DNA of 43,587 nt from Chloroflexota bacterium (GTDB lineage: Bacteria > Chloroflexota > Anaerolineae > Anaerolineales > Villigracilaceae): positions 1 through 43,587 of the forward strand of contig JAKAKJ010000013.1 in assembly GCA_021824575.1 (NCBI GenBank). The letters run 5' to 3'. The notes under the pieces are model-generated. The model saw only the letters and a program-made list of their open reading frames with translations, did no database searches and was not told the origin of the DNA. Shown here one piece after another: positions 34,434 through 42,630 of the stretch (positions are counted from its first letter, which is position 1; every line of letters begins with the position of its first letter). The position numbers were made by a program, and so were the translations under genes.

Positions 34434-34751
34434 ATGAGTAACAGCCATATTAATCCCCGCACATTGGATGAAAGAACCGCCGCCGGTGTGGCGGAACTGT
34501 TCCGCGCATTCAGCGATACCAGCCGCGTTCGCATCCTGTCCACGATCATCCAGAACGAGATGAACGTCAGCGCGATTGCCGAGGCGGTTGACATCAGCGA
34601 ATCAGCCGTTTCGCACCACCTGCGAAGCCTCCGCCAAATGAAGATCGTGCAAGCGCGGCGGGACGGCAGGGAAGTTTTCTACAAAGTTGACGATGATCAC
34701 ATTGTGGCCCTATTCAGGCAAGGTGCCAACCATGTTCAAAATGAACGGTAG
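34434..34751 (+). CDS. ArsR/SmtB-family metal-responsive repressor
   Basis: A 105-residue winged-helix repressor. The recognition helix is in ISESAVSHHLRSLRQMKIV, followed by the wing QARRDGREVFYKV. The C-terminal helix carries DDDHIVALFRQGANHVQNE, which fits the alpha5 zinc site of SmtB/CzrA (Asp-x-His, ten residues, His). The last ligand is shifted by one (Glu at +4 rather than +3). Zinc or a similar divalent metal is the likely signal. There is no clear Shine-Dalgarno. A short overlapping gene follows, then a cation ATPase that may belong to its regulon. Confidence 0.88.
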   Translation: MSNSHINPRTLDERTAAGVAELFRAFSDTSRVRILSTIIQNEMNVSAIAEAVDISESAVSHHLRSLRQMKIVQARRDGREVFYKVDDDHIVALFRQGANHVQNER

Positions 34752-35040
34752 CGTCGGGAAACCATTTCCAAACAAGCAAACCATCCTCAGCCTGGTCTTA
34801 ATATGCTTTTGCCTTGCCGGCTCATCCGCGCATTTTCTCTCCAACCCAATTTGGGATGATGCAGAGGTCAGTCACTCCTTGGTGATAGAGACCTACGAAG
34901 AAAATGAAGACGGCATCATTTTGCCGTTGATCCAAAGACTCCAGCCTGAAAAACAGATGACCAGCATTTCGATCTGCCGATATATTTTTCGGGCAGTTCC
35001 CCTCCTCGCCCCACAACTTCCCCCTCCAAAATTCACATAA
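34732..35040 (+). CDS. Small probably exported protein of unknown function
   Basis: A frame of 102 codons overlapping the end of the repressor gene by 20 bases. The N-terminus is basic (MFKMNGSVGKPFPNK) and is followed by a hydrophobic stretch TILSLVLICFCLAGSSAHF that looks like a signal peptide or membrane anchor. The remainder is short, acidic at first and Pro-rich at the end. The frame also has an ATG at 34687, deeper inside the repressor gene. No family is recognised and a chance frame is possible. Confidence 0.45.
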   Translation: MFKMNGSVGKPFPNKQTILSLVLICFCLAGSSAHFLSNPIWDDAEVSHSLVIETYEENEDGIILPLIQRLQPEKQMTSISICRYIFRAVPLLAPQLPPPKFT

Positions 35041-35063
35041 CGCTTCATGGGTTGTCGTTTGCA

Positions 35064-35122
35064 GGGCAGATGCATTCGATTTCAGAGTCCGTTAAATCGT
35101 CAGGCTTTGCATTAGTCTGCCC
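35064..35122 (+). other. Nested inverted repeats upstream of the P-type ATPase gene
   Basis: Three nested complementary pairs can form one long imperfect hairpin: GGGCAGA (35064-35070) with TCTGCCC (35116-35122), TGCA (35071-35074) with TGCA (35108-35111), and CGATTT (35077-35082) with AAATCG (35094-35099). It ends 89 bases before the ATPase start and lacks a T run. It could be a structured leader or a terminator-like remnant. Confidence 0.35.
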
Positions 35123-35211
35123 ACATCCGAGCAGATAAGGTTTCATGTGCCGTTTTGCTAATAAGATTTGAGTTTGTTACACCTGCATTGCAGAAATCAA
35201 AGGAACCGTAA

Positions 35212-37794
35212 ATGGACAAGAAGGCCAACAATACAACAATTCAAGGTCTCACCGAACAGGAAGTTGCGGAAAGACTTGCCGAGGATGGGTATAACGAACT
35301 TCCTTCAACAGAGAGACGGACAATCTTCCACATCCTGCTGGAAGTCATGCGTGAGCCAATGTTTTTACTTTTGATCGCATGCGGGCTTCTTTATCTCCTG
35401 CTGGGAGATCGCGAAGAAGCCTTGATGTTGATGGGATTTGTTTTCGTCATTATTGGCATTACATTTTATCAGGAGCAGAAAACGGAAAGAGCGCTGGAAG
35501 CGCTGCGCGATTTGTCGAGTCCGCGCGCATTGGTTATCCGCGATGGAATCCAGCAGCATATCGCGGGACGTGAGGTGGTGCGGGACGATATTCTTCTCGT
35601 GTCTGAGGGCGGACGCGTCCCGGCGGATGTTGTGCTTTTATCAGGAAGCAATATCAGCGTGGATGAATCCTTATTAACCGGCGAATCGCTCCCGGTCCGG
35701 AAAAGAGCGCAAAACGGTCAACAGGCTATCAGCCGTCCCGGTGGAGATGATCTGCCATTCTTATATTCTGGCACGCTTGTCATTAAAGGTCAGGGTATCA
35801 CACAAGTTTGCGCCACCGGCACGAGGACAGAGATTGGCAAGATTGGCAAAGCACTGCAAATCCTTGAACCGGAAGAGACCAACCTGCACCTCCAAACATC
35901 GAGGATTGTCCGCAACTTCGCCATTCTCGGATTGAGTTTATGCGCCTTGATTGTTGTCGTGTTCAGCCTGACTCGGGGAGATTGGCTGAACGGCTTCCTC
36001 GCAGGAATAACGCTGGCGATGGCAATGTTGCCAGAAGAATTTCCAGTTGTGTTGACCATCTTTCTTGCGCTCGGCGCATGGAGGATTTCACTTCGCCATG
36101 TTTTGACCCGCAGAGTCCCTGCGATTGAAATGCTTGGAGCGGCGACCACATTGTGTGTTGATAAGACCGGCACGCTGACGCTGAACCGCATGACCGTGAC
36201 ACAATTAACGGCGGGCAATGAAAACATGAAAGTAGACGGAAGGCAAACTTCATTGCCCGAAGCCTTTCATCAATTAATCGAGTATGCGATTCTTGCCAGC
36301 CCGGTGGATCCATTTGACCCAATGGAGAAAGCCATGAAAGAATTGGGCGGCCGCACGTTGATCAATACCGAACATTTGCACAAAGATTGGGAACTTGTCC
36401 GCGAATATCCGCTATCAGAAAATCTGATGGCAATGTCGCATGCCTGGCGATCTCCCGACAAAACCAATTGTGTTCTTGCGGCAAAAGGGGCGCCGGAAGC
36501 GATTGCCGATTTATGCCACTTGCCCGAAGAACAAATACAAACACTTAATGCCAACATCAACCAGATGGCAGGCCGCGGGCTGCGCGTGATTGGTGTGGCG
36601 AAAGCTGAGTTTCGAATTCAAAGCCTGCCCACCAGTCAACATGATTTTCCTTTTGAATTTATCGGGCTGCTTGGGCTGGCTGACCCAATCCGCCCGGAAG
36701 TTCCAAATGCCATTAAGGAATGTTACACCGCCGGCATTCGCGTCATCATGATCACTGGCGATTATCCCGGAACCGCCCGTAACATCGCAGACCAAATTGG
36801 GCTTCAGCCTTCAGACAACATCATCACCGGTCCTGAACTGGATTCGATGAGCGACGAAGAACTTCAAGAGCGAATCAAAACCGCCTGCATTTTTGCTCGT
36901 ACCGTGCCAGAACAAAAGCTGCGAATCGTCAACACCCTCAAAGCAAACGGTGAAGTCGTTGCCATGACAGGCGATGGCGTCAACGATGCGCCCGCGTTGA
37001 AGTCCGCACACATCGGCATCGCCATGGGCGGGCGCGGTACGGATGTTGCGCGCGAAGCCGCCGCGCTGGTTCTGCTCGACGATAATTTTGCTTCCATTGT
37101 TCAGGCCGTTCGAACGGGCCGGCGGATTTATGATAACTTGAAGAAGGCCATGTCATTCATCTTTTCCGTACACCTGCCGATTGCCGGAATGTCACTCATC
37201 CCGGTCCTGTTCAATTGGCCGCTGGCGCTCTTCCCGGTTCACATTCTTTTTCTGGAATTGATTATTGACCCGGCCTGCACCATCGTCTTCGAGGGCGAAT
37301 TGGATGAGCCGGATATCATGCAACGACCACCGCGTCAAATCAACGAGCCGCTCTTCGGACGATCCATGCTCGTCTCCGGCCTGATTCAGGGATTGGGGGT
37401 ATTCGCCGTAACGCTCGCTGTCTATTCATACATCCTGACAAAAGGCTACGGCGCAGGCGAAGCGCGGATGATTTCATTCGTCTGCATGGTCATTGGTAAT
37501 CTCGGCCTGATCTTCGCCAACCGTTCGGTGAAATTTTCGATCCTGAAAACTCTCCGCGTTCCAAACAAGGCGTTGTGGTGGGTTTCAGGCGGCACCGTCT
37601 TTTTCCTTTCAATGGTTCTGGCGGCTCCGTTCCTGCGTGAACTCTTCAAGTTCGCACCACTTCATCCATGGGAATTCATTTTGATCGTAATTTCAGCCTT
37701 CACCAGTCTGGCAATTTCAGAAAGCGTAAAGAACAAAGGCCTTCGAAAACTGTTCGAAACAAATGGCAATAAAAAAGAAACGGAGAAAGAATGA
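35212..37794 (+). CDS. Cation-translocating P-type ATPase (P2-like)
   Basis: An 860-residue ion pump with the full P-type layout: N-terminal cation-ATPase segment, actuator loop DESLLTGESLPV (151-162), phosphorylation motif CVDKTGTLTLNR with Asp near 317, nucleotide domain (AAKGAPEAI) and hinge MTGDGVNDAPALKSAHIGIAMG, then a C-terminal six-helix block. It has no N-terminal heavy-metal domain and no CPC motif, so it is not a P1B zinc/copper pump. M4 reads AMLPEEFPVVLT and M6 ELIIDPACTIVFEGELDEPDIM; both differ from the SERCA sites, so the ion is uncertain (Ca2+, Mn2+ or other). The ATG follows aaaggaaccgtaa. Confidence 0.92.
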   Translation: MDKKANNTTIQGLTEQEVAERLAEDGYNELPSTERRTIFHILLEVMREPMFLLLIACGLLYLLLGDREEALMLMGFVFVIIGITFYQEQKTERALEALRDLSSPRALVIRDGIQQHIAGREVVRDDILLVSEGGRVPADVVLLSGSNISVDESLLTGESLPVRKRAQNGQQAISRPGGDDLPFLYSGTLVIKGQGITQVCATGTRTEIGKIGKALQILEPEETNLHLQTSRIVRNFAILGLSLCALIVVVFSLTRGDWLNGFLAGITLAMAMLPEEFPVVLTIFLALGAWRISLRHVLTRRVPAIEMLGAATTLCVDKTGTLTLNRMTVTQLTAGNENMKVDGRQTSLPEAFHQLIEYAILASPVDPFDPMEKAMKELGGRTLINTEHLHKDWELVREYPLSENLMAMSHAWRSPDKTNCVLAAKGAPEAIADLCHLPEEQIQTLNANINQMAGRGLRVIGVAKAEFRIQSLPTSQHDFPFEFIGLLGLADPIRPEVPNAIKECYTAGIRVIMITGDYPGTARNIADQIGLQPSDNIITGPELDSMSDEELQERIKTACIFARTVPEQKLRIVNTLKANGEVVAMTGDGVNDAPALKSAHIGIAMGGRGTDVAREAAALVLLDDNFASIVQAVRTGRRIYDNLKKAMSFIFSVHLPIAGMSLIPVLFNWPLALFPVHILFLELIIDPACTIVFEGELDEPDIMQRPPRQINEPLFGRSMLVSGLIQGLGVFAVTLAVYSYILTKGYGAGEARMISFVCMVIGNLGLIFANRSVKFSILKTLRVPNKALWWVSGGTVFFLSMVLAAPFLRELFKFAPLHPWEFILIVISAFTSLAISESVKNKGLRKLFETNGNKKETEKE

Positions 37795-38450
37795 ACAAAT
37801 TCCTGCGCCTCTTTTTCCTTATAGTCGGAAACGCACTGGCACTGACCCTCTCCCTGCTCGCTCTGGAGAGCACCGCGACAAATTTTCTGGGGTGGTTCCT
37901 GCTGGGCGTTGGAATCTTTTACGGAGCAGGCGGCGTGATTTATCTGTGGTGGGATCGCGGACAAACCGGTTCCATTCGGACCGAGGCTGGCAACCGTTCA
38001 TTTTGGTGGATCATCCCCGGATTCGCCGCGGCCTTCTTCGCACCGGTGCTCGAATATCAATTCCTACCAGCCTTCCTTCCGCGCGCCCTCGAATTAGAAA
38101 TGGCAGGACTGATTATCATTTTGGCAGGACTGATCGTGCGCGTTTGGTCACGCGCTGCTTTGAAGAATCAATATTCCGGATATCTCCGAATCAAAACAGG
38201 GCATAAATTAGTCACCGAGGGCCCGTACCGGTTTGTACGCCATCCCGGATACAGCGGTTTGTTATTGATCGCGCTGGGAATATCCATCGGATATTCCAGC
38301 ATCATCGGCCTGCTCGTGATTCCACTAATGCTATTTCCGGCATTGGCTTACCGAATCAACATTGAAGAAAAACTCCTCACCGATGAATTTGGTGATAGAT
38401 ACCGCGCCTATGCTCGTTCTACAAAACGGCTGATTCCCATCCTTTGGTAA
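37791..38450 (+). CDS. ICMT/PEMT-like membrane methyltransferase
   Basis: A 219-residue membrane protein with about five helices. Its C-terminal signature is that of isoprenylcysteine carboxyl methyltransferase-family proteins: GHKLVTEGPYRFVRHPGYSG, then RINIEEKLLTDEFGDRYRAYARSTKRLIP, where the RHP and EE..L residues bind SAM. Bacterial members methylate lipids or unknown membrane substrates. It overlaps the ATPase stop by ATGA, so the two are translated together. Confidence 0.87.
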   Translation: MNKFLRLFFLIVGNALALTLSLLALESTATNFLGWFLLGVGIFYGAGGVIYLWWDRGQTGSIRTEAGNRSFWWIIPGFAAAFFAPVLEYQFLPAFLPRALELEMAGLIIILAGLIVRVWSRAALKNQYSGYLRIKTGHKLVTEGPYRFVRHPGYSGLLLIALGISIGYSSIIGLLVIPLMLFPALAYRINIEEKLLTDEFGDRYRAYARSTKRLIPILW

Positions 38451-38463
38451 TAACGGTTGGCCT

Positions 38464-38489
38464 GGATGATTCCCACAAATGGGTCATCC
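38464..38489 (+). terminator. Imperfect hairpin after the methyltransferase gene
   Basis: GGATGA-tt-CCCA / TGGG-TCATCC with a CAAA loop, 14 bases after the stop. There is no strong T run (CAGAATCCTTTCTTG follows), so it is only a possible terminator. Confidence 0.35.
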
Positions 38490-38571
38490 CCAGAATCCTT
38501 TCTTGTGGTTAAATTAGGAGCCAAAAGGTAAGATTTACAAATTCCAACGCCAAAGGAAGGAATCAGTCATT

Positions 38572-39405
38572 ATGGTACAACCAGCTCAAAATGTTTCAGA
38601 TGCAGTGGAACGCCTGAAGTGTAATTGGTGTCAGGGACTCAATCTCAAGACAGCTTTATCCTGCCAATTTTGCGGTGCGCCGCTCGACCTGAAGGATGTG
38701 GTCAGCGAATCAGGATGGCGCGAAGCGCCGCGGCTCAAAGACATGACTGAGTTCCATTTTGCAAATAGCACATGTCAGGTCGAGGGCGAGATCGTTCCAG
38801 TCGCGGAGATCAATCTGGCGCAAGGCGACGCGGTCTATTTCGAGCATCACGTGATGCTCTGGAAAGATCCGCAAGTTCCGATGTCCACAATGCAATTGCC
38901 GGGCGGCACAAAACGGATGTTAGCCGGGATGCCATTTTTGATCAGTGTCGCGCAAGGCCCGGGACGCGTCGCGTTTTCGCGCGATGCAACTGGCGAGCTG
39001 GTTGCACTTCCGCTTCATCCCGGAATGGAAATTGATGTGCGCGAACATGCTTTTCTTCTGGCTTCTTACAACATCGCCTACAGCTTCGAACGCATCAAAG
39101 GATTGCGAAATATTCTGTTTGGCGGACAAGGCATGTACATGGATCGCTTTGTCACGACCAATCAATCTGGTCTGCTCTTGTTACATGGATACGGCAACGT
39201 TTTCGAACGCACCCTGAAACCCGGAGAATCGATTTTGATTGAACCTGGCGCTTATCTTTATAAGGATTCGTCGGTACAGATGAATGTCCAAATGCAGCAA
39301 TTGACGACCGGCATCTTCGGCGGGACAGCGATGAGCCTGGCACAAATGATCGGGCCTGGCCGCGTCGGCATTCAGTCCATGTACGTTCATCACACAACGG
39401 AATAG
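38572..39405 (+). CDS. AIM24-family protein with N-terminal zinc ribbon (copy 1)
   Basis: A 277-residue protein. Residues 17-34 hold a zinc-ribbon-like Cys quartet (CNWC..CQFC). From about 60 on is an AIM24/TIGR00266 beta-prism domain, with AEINLAQGDAVYFEHHVMLW, AGMPFLISVAQGPGRVAFSRDATGELV and GLLLLHGYGNVFERTLKPGESILIEPGAYLYKD. AIM24 proteins are widespread but poorly understood; the yeast member is mitochondrial. There is no signal or membrane anchor. A paralogue follows six bases later. An aaaggaaggaatc precedes the start. Confidence 0.85.
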   Translation: MVQPAQNVSDAVERLKCNWCQGLNLKTALSCQFCGAPLDLKDVVSESGWREAPRLKDMTEFHFANSTCQVEGEIVPVAEINLAQGDAVYFEHHVMLWKDPQVPMSTMQLPGGTKRMLAGMPFLISVAQGPGRVAFSRDATGELVALPLHPGMEIDVREHAFLLASYNIAYSFERIKGLRNILFGGQGMYMDRFVTTNQSGLLLLHGYGNVFERTLKPGESILIEPGAYLYKDSSVQMNVQMQQLTTGIFGGTAMSLAQMIGPGRVGIQSMYVHHTTE

Positions 39406-39411
39406 ACGGCC

Positions 39412-40353
39412 ATGAGCGCAACACCTTCTGCTCCCGTCGCGGGACGAAGCTACACCTGCAATTGGTGCGGCACAGTTTCAGACGGCACTACGTTAAGTTG
39501 CCCGGCCTGCGGCGCGGTCATCAACATCAAAGATATCGTCACGCCGACCGGCTGGACTGAAGTTCCCGGCCGCAAAGACATGACCAAATTGCAGATCGGC
39601 AAATCGTCGTGCCAGATCGAGGGTTTGTACGTTCCGGTCGCGGACTTCAATCTTTCTCCTGAAGATGGCGTTTACTTTGCCCACCACGTTTTGCTGTGGA
39701 AGGAAAACGCGGTCAATGTCACCATGATGTCCATGAAAGGCGCATGGAAACGCGCGCTGGCAGGCATGCCAGTCTTCATGACTCAAGCCAAAGGTCCCGG
39801 TCACATCGCGTTCTCGCGCGATAACCCTGGCGAGTTGTTGCCGATTCCTTTGCAGCCGGGGCAGGCTGTGGATGTCCGCGAACATTTTATGCTGGTGGCG
39901 ACCAGCCAGGTTGATTACAGTTGGACCAATACAAACATCTGGTTTCAAACCCAAAATGGGGACGAAACCGAAACCCATTATCCCATTGGACAAATGCTGG
40001 ACCGTTTCACGGCAGGCAAAATGCCCGGGCTTCTATTGCTCCACGCTTCAGGCAATGTCTTCATCCGAGACCTCGCTCCGGGACAGTCCGTCCTGATCAA
40101 GCCGACTGCACTGATCTTCAAAGATCCGACCGTAACAATGCAGCTTCATTTCGAGCACCCCGGTGTCGGCTTTGGCGGCGCCCAGCAAATTGCTGGTTTG
40201 TTGTTGGGCGGTCTGGCGGCGTTCTCATTACGTTATCTTTGGTTGCGCGTCACAGGTCCCGGAAGAATCGCCATCCAGTCTGCGTTCGAGCCAGTTGAAG
40301 ACAATGGCCGCAATATAACCAGCCACTCACCCGCTACTCGTCAGAATTGGTAA
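39412..40353 (+). CDS. AIM24-family protein with N-terminal zinc ribbon (copy 2)
   Basis: A 313-residue paralogue of the preceding protein, colinear along its length. The Cys quartet is CNWC..CPAC (16-33). The AIM24 core has ADFNLSPEDGVYFAHHVLLW, AGMPVFMTQAKGPGHIAFSRDNPGELLPI and GLLLLHASGNVFIRDLAPGQSVLIKPTALIFKD. It differs by an insertion near 183-200 (FQTQNGDETETHYP) and by a Gly-rich hydrophobic stretch near the C-terminus (GGAQQIAGLLLGGLAAFSLRYL) that may insert in a membrane. The pair looks like an old tandem duplication that could act as a hetero-oligomer. Confidence 0.85.
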   Translation: MSATPSAPVAGRSYTCNWCGTVSDGTTLSCPACGAVINIKDIVTPTGWTEVPGRKDMTKLQIGKSSCQIEGLYVPVADFNLSPEDGVYFAHHVLLWKENAVNVTMMSMKGAWKRALAGMPVFMTQAKGPGHIAFSRDNPGELLPIPLQPGQAVDVREHFMLVATSQVDYSWTNTNIWFQTQNGDETETHYPIGQMLDRFTAGKMPGLLLLHASGNVFIRDLAPGQSVLIKPTALIFKDPTVTMQLHFEHPGVGFGGAQQIAGLLLGGLAAFSLRYLWLRVTGPGRIAIQSAFEPVEDNGRNITSHSPATRQNW

Positions 40354-40380
40354 ACAATTTCAAACGCAAGTAAAAACAAA

Positions 40381-40422
40381 ATGGCCGCGACGTCAAAACG
40401 TGTCGCGGTCATAATTTTTTCT
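40381..40422. terminator. Bidirectional rho-independent terminator
   Basis: ATGGCCGCGAC (40381-40391) and GTCGCGGTCAT (40402-40412) form an 11-bp stem with one G-T pair over a 10-base loop. The plus side continues into AATTTTTTCT and the minus side into TTTTGTTTTTAC. It separates the plus-strand AIM24 gene from the minus-strand fur-family gene and should serve both. Confidence 0.85.
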
Positions 40423-40433
40423 ACAAAAGCAGA

Positions 40434-40883
40434 CTATTTCTGTTTCCGACAGTCTGCACAAACGCCAAAGAGGGTCAGCGAATGCCCCTCGATGACGAAA
40501 TCCGTCTGGCGCGCAATGGAATCAAATTCAAGCGGTGGGCAAATATCAATATCCACCACGCAGTGACATTGCACGCAGGTGATATGATGATGGTGGTGGT
40601 CACCGCAGGCGCGGTAACTGTGGCTACCGTCAGGAAAATCAATTCGATTCAACAATCCCTGACTGACCAACATCTCGACCGCGCGAAATACGGTTGCGCG
40701 TCCCAAATGCGGGTTGGAGCGGCGAAGTTCGCGCCACAGTTTTTCCACAGTGAAATCGGCATGGCTGGCGCCCATCTTCGCGAGCCGCTCCGCTATTTGA
40801 CTTTTCGCGGCCGTTTGGCGCTGGCCGTTCGCTTCGAAGGCCGCTCGAATCTTTTCGCCCATCAGGTCAGATTTAGAATTCAT
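40434..40883 (-). CDS. Fur-family repressor, probably zinc-responsive (Zur)
   Basis: A 149-residue Fur-family regulator. The winged helix (about 30-90) contains HLGRATVFRAVEMLVSQGLL. The metal-sensing part has the run HHHHHITCVQCHCVVDI, and the structural zinc site is built from CVQC and the C-terminal CADC. As the last gene of an ABC metal-uptake operon it most likely senses zinc and represses zinc uptake; Fur, Mur or PerR roles cannot be excluded from sequence. The start follows ggaggaattcaatt. It lies 63 bases after the second permease gene. Confidence 0.88.
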   Translation of the reverse strand: MNSKSDLMGEKIRAAFEANGQRQTAAKSQIAERLAKMGASHADFTVEKLWRELRRSNPHLGRATVFRAVEMLVSQGLLNRIDFPDGSHSYRACGDHHHHHITCVQCHCVVDIDICPPLEFDSIARQTDFVIEGHSLTLFGVCADCRKQK

Positions 40884-40946
40884 AATTGAATTCCTCCAAA
40901 AGATCTCCTCGGCATTCCATATTATCCGCTTGTCTGCTCATCAGCA

Positions 40947-41789
40947 TCACACTTCCCGGCTGGGATGCGGTAATTCCCGGTACCTGCCCGGAATACGGAA
41001 ACGCGGGGCAAGGCGTGAAATAATATAAAACAACGAGGTGAATGCCACAATATAAAAACTGGCGGGTTGATGTCCAACAAGCGAAAGCAATAGGCCCGAC
41101 CAGGTGGAAAACAAGCTGATAACGACCGACAGGATCAAAACAGAAAATGGCTTTATCGCAAAACGTTCTGCCGACGCAGCCGGGACTATCAGCAGCGCAA
41201 AGACCAGCAACGCACCGACCACTTCGACCGCCTGCGAAACGGTCAACGCCAATACAAACAGGAACAAAATCGAAAGAGTTTGCACAGGCACGCCGCGCGC
41301 CTCCGCCGCAACAGGGTCGAGGGAGGCAAAGAGCAAAGGGCGAAATAGGATAATCAACACAATCAAGACAACAACGCTTGAACCGAGAGTCAACATCACG
41401 TCTTCGCGCGTGACGCTCAGAATCGAACCGAAAAGAAGATTGACGGCCCTCGTCGCGTTTTGCGTGTAAAGGCTCAGAAACAAAACGCCGAGACCGAGCA
41501 TGAACGAAAGCACCATGCCAACTTCGATATCGCGTCCCTTTACGCGCTGGCCGAGAGTTCCCATGCCAATCGCCGTAAGAACCGTGAGAAAGATCATACC
41601 GATCAAAGAATTGATTCCGATCAAGGCTGCGCCCGCCGCACCGGCAAACCCAACGTGCGACAACGTTTCAGTCGCAAAGGCCTGACCACGCAAAATGACG
41701 AAATATCCAACAATGCCAGAGATGACCGCGATGATCGTCCCAGCCAGGAATGCATTCTGCACAAATCCCTGACGGAGCAAGTCAAGCAT
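40947..41789 (-). CDS. Metal ABC transporter permease (ZnuB-like, copy 2)
   Basis: A 280-residue membrane subunit of an ABC-3 family importer for Zn2+ or Mn2+, with eight or so helices. The motif GFVQNAFLAGTIIAVISGIVGYFVILRGQAFATETLSHVGFAGAA is typical, and DPVAAEARGVPV is the ATPase-contact loop. A longer frame starts at 41924. I chose the ATG at 41789 because a gaggtgag precedes it at good spacing and the N-terminus then aligns with the sister permease. It overlaps that gene's end by eight bases. Confidence 0.92.
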   Translation of the reverse strand: MLDLLRQGFVQNAFLAGTIIAVISGIVGYFVILRGQAFATETLSHVGFAGAAGAALIGINSLIGMIFLTVLTAIGMGTLGQRVKGRDIEVGMVLSFMLGLGVLFLSLYTQNATRAVNLLFGSILSVTREDVMLTLGSSVVVLIVLIILFRPLLFASLDPVAAEARGVPVQTLSILFLFVLALTVSQAVEVVGALLVFALLIVPAASAERFAIKPFSVLILSVVISLFSTWSGLLLSLVGHQPASFYIVAFTSLFYIISRLAPRFRIPGRYRELPHPSREV

Positions 41790-42615
41790 GGACATTCTCA
41801 CCTCGAAAGCCGCGTCCCCACCAGTGCGAAGAAAGCAAGCGCACGGGCAAATAGACAACAAAAGAAAGCGCGGCCACAAAGAAACTGACCGGGAAAACAG
41901 TATTGGCAGCAAGTATGATTCCAAGCCAAATGTAAATCAAGCCAAGGACAATTGCCAATCCCATCGCCCGCGCGGGACGTGGAGTCAAACGATTGGCGGT
42001 GGCCGCTGGGCCAACCAGCAAGGCAAAGACAATCAAGACTCCGACGATTTGCATCGAAACCGAAATCGCCAGAGCCACAAGAATCAGAAAGATAATATCC
42101 AATGTACGCACAGGCACGCCGCGCGCCTCGGCAGCTTCTGGATCAAACGAACTGAACATCAACGGCCGCGCCAAATATCCAAACCCCAAAATGATAATCA
42201 AACTGAAGAGAGCAGTCACAATTACATCGCTCTGGCTAATTCCGAGGATCGAGCCAAACAAAATACTGTAAGCACTCTCGGCAAATCCATGATAAAGCGA
42301 CAGAAATAAAATACCCAGGCCAAGAGCAAATGTCATGACCACGCCGACGGCCACATCGCGTTCGCGAATTCGTTTTCCAAGAATGGAAATAATCACACTT
42401 CCCGCGACCGTAAAGATAACCAGTCCATACACCGGCTGGATACCGGCGAGAACTGCTCCGGCTGCGCCCGCAAAGCCGACGTTGGATAAGGCATGCCCGG
42501 CAAACGTCAGGCCGCGCACGATCAGGAAATATCCAAGCAAAGCCGCGACGACCGCGACAATCGAACCCGCGATAAAAGCATTTTGAATAAAACCATATTG
42601 GAAAATATTGAACAT
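41782..42615 (-). CDS. znuB: Metal ABC transporter permease (ZnuB-like, copy 1)
   Basis: A 277-residue ABC-3 family permease, colinear with the next gene. It has GFIQNAFIAGSIVAVVAALLGYFLIVRGLTFAGHALSNVGFAGAA and the coupling segment DPEAAEARGVPVRTL. Many zinc importers use one ZnuB as a homodimer; here two different copies suggest a heterodimer or alternative complexes. It starts 15 bases after znuC and belongs to the same unit. Confidence 0.92.
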   Translation of the reverse strand: MFNIFQYGFIQNAFIAGSIVAVVAALLGYFLIVRGLTFAGHALSNVGFAGAAGAVLAGIQPVYGLVIFTVAGSVIISILGKRIRERDVAVGVVMTFALGLGILFLSLYHGFAESAYSILFGSILGISQSDVIVTALFSLIIILGFGYLARPLMFSSFDPEAAEARGVPVRTLDIIFLILVALAISVSMQIVGVLIVFALLVGPAATANRLTPRPARAMGLAIVLGLIYIWLGIILAANTVFPVSFFVAALSFVVYLPVRLLSSHWWGRGFRGENVHA

Positions 42616-42630
42616 AGGTCTATGCAGCGT

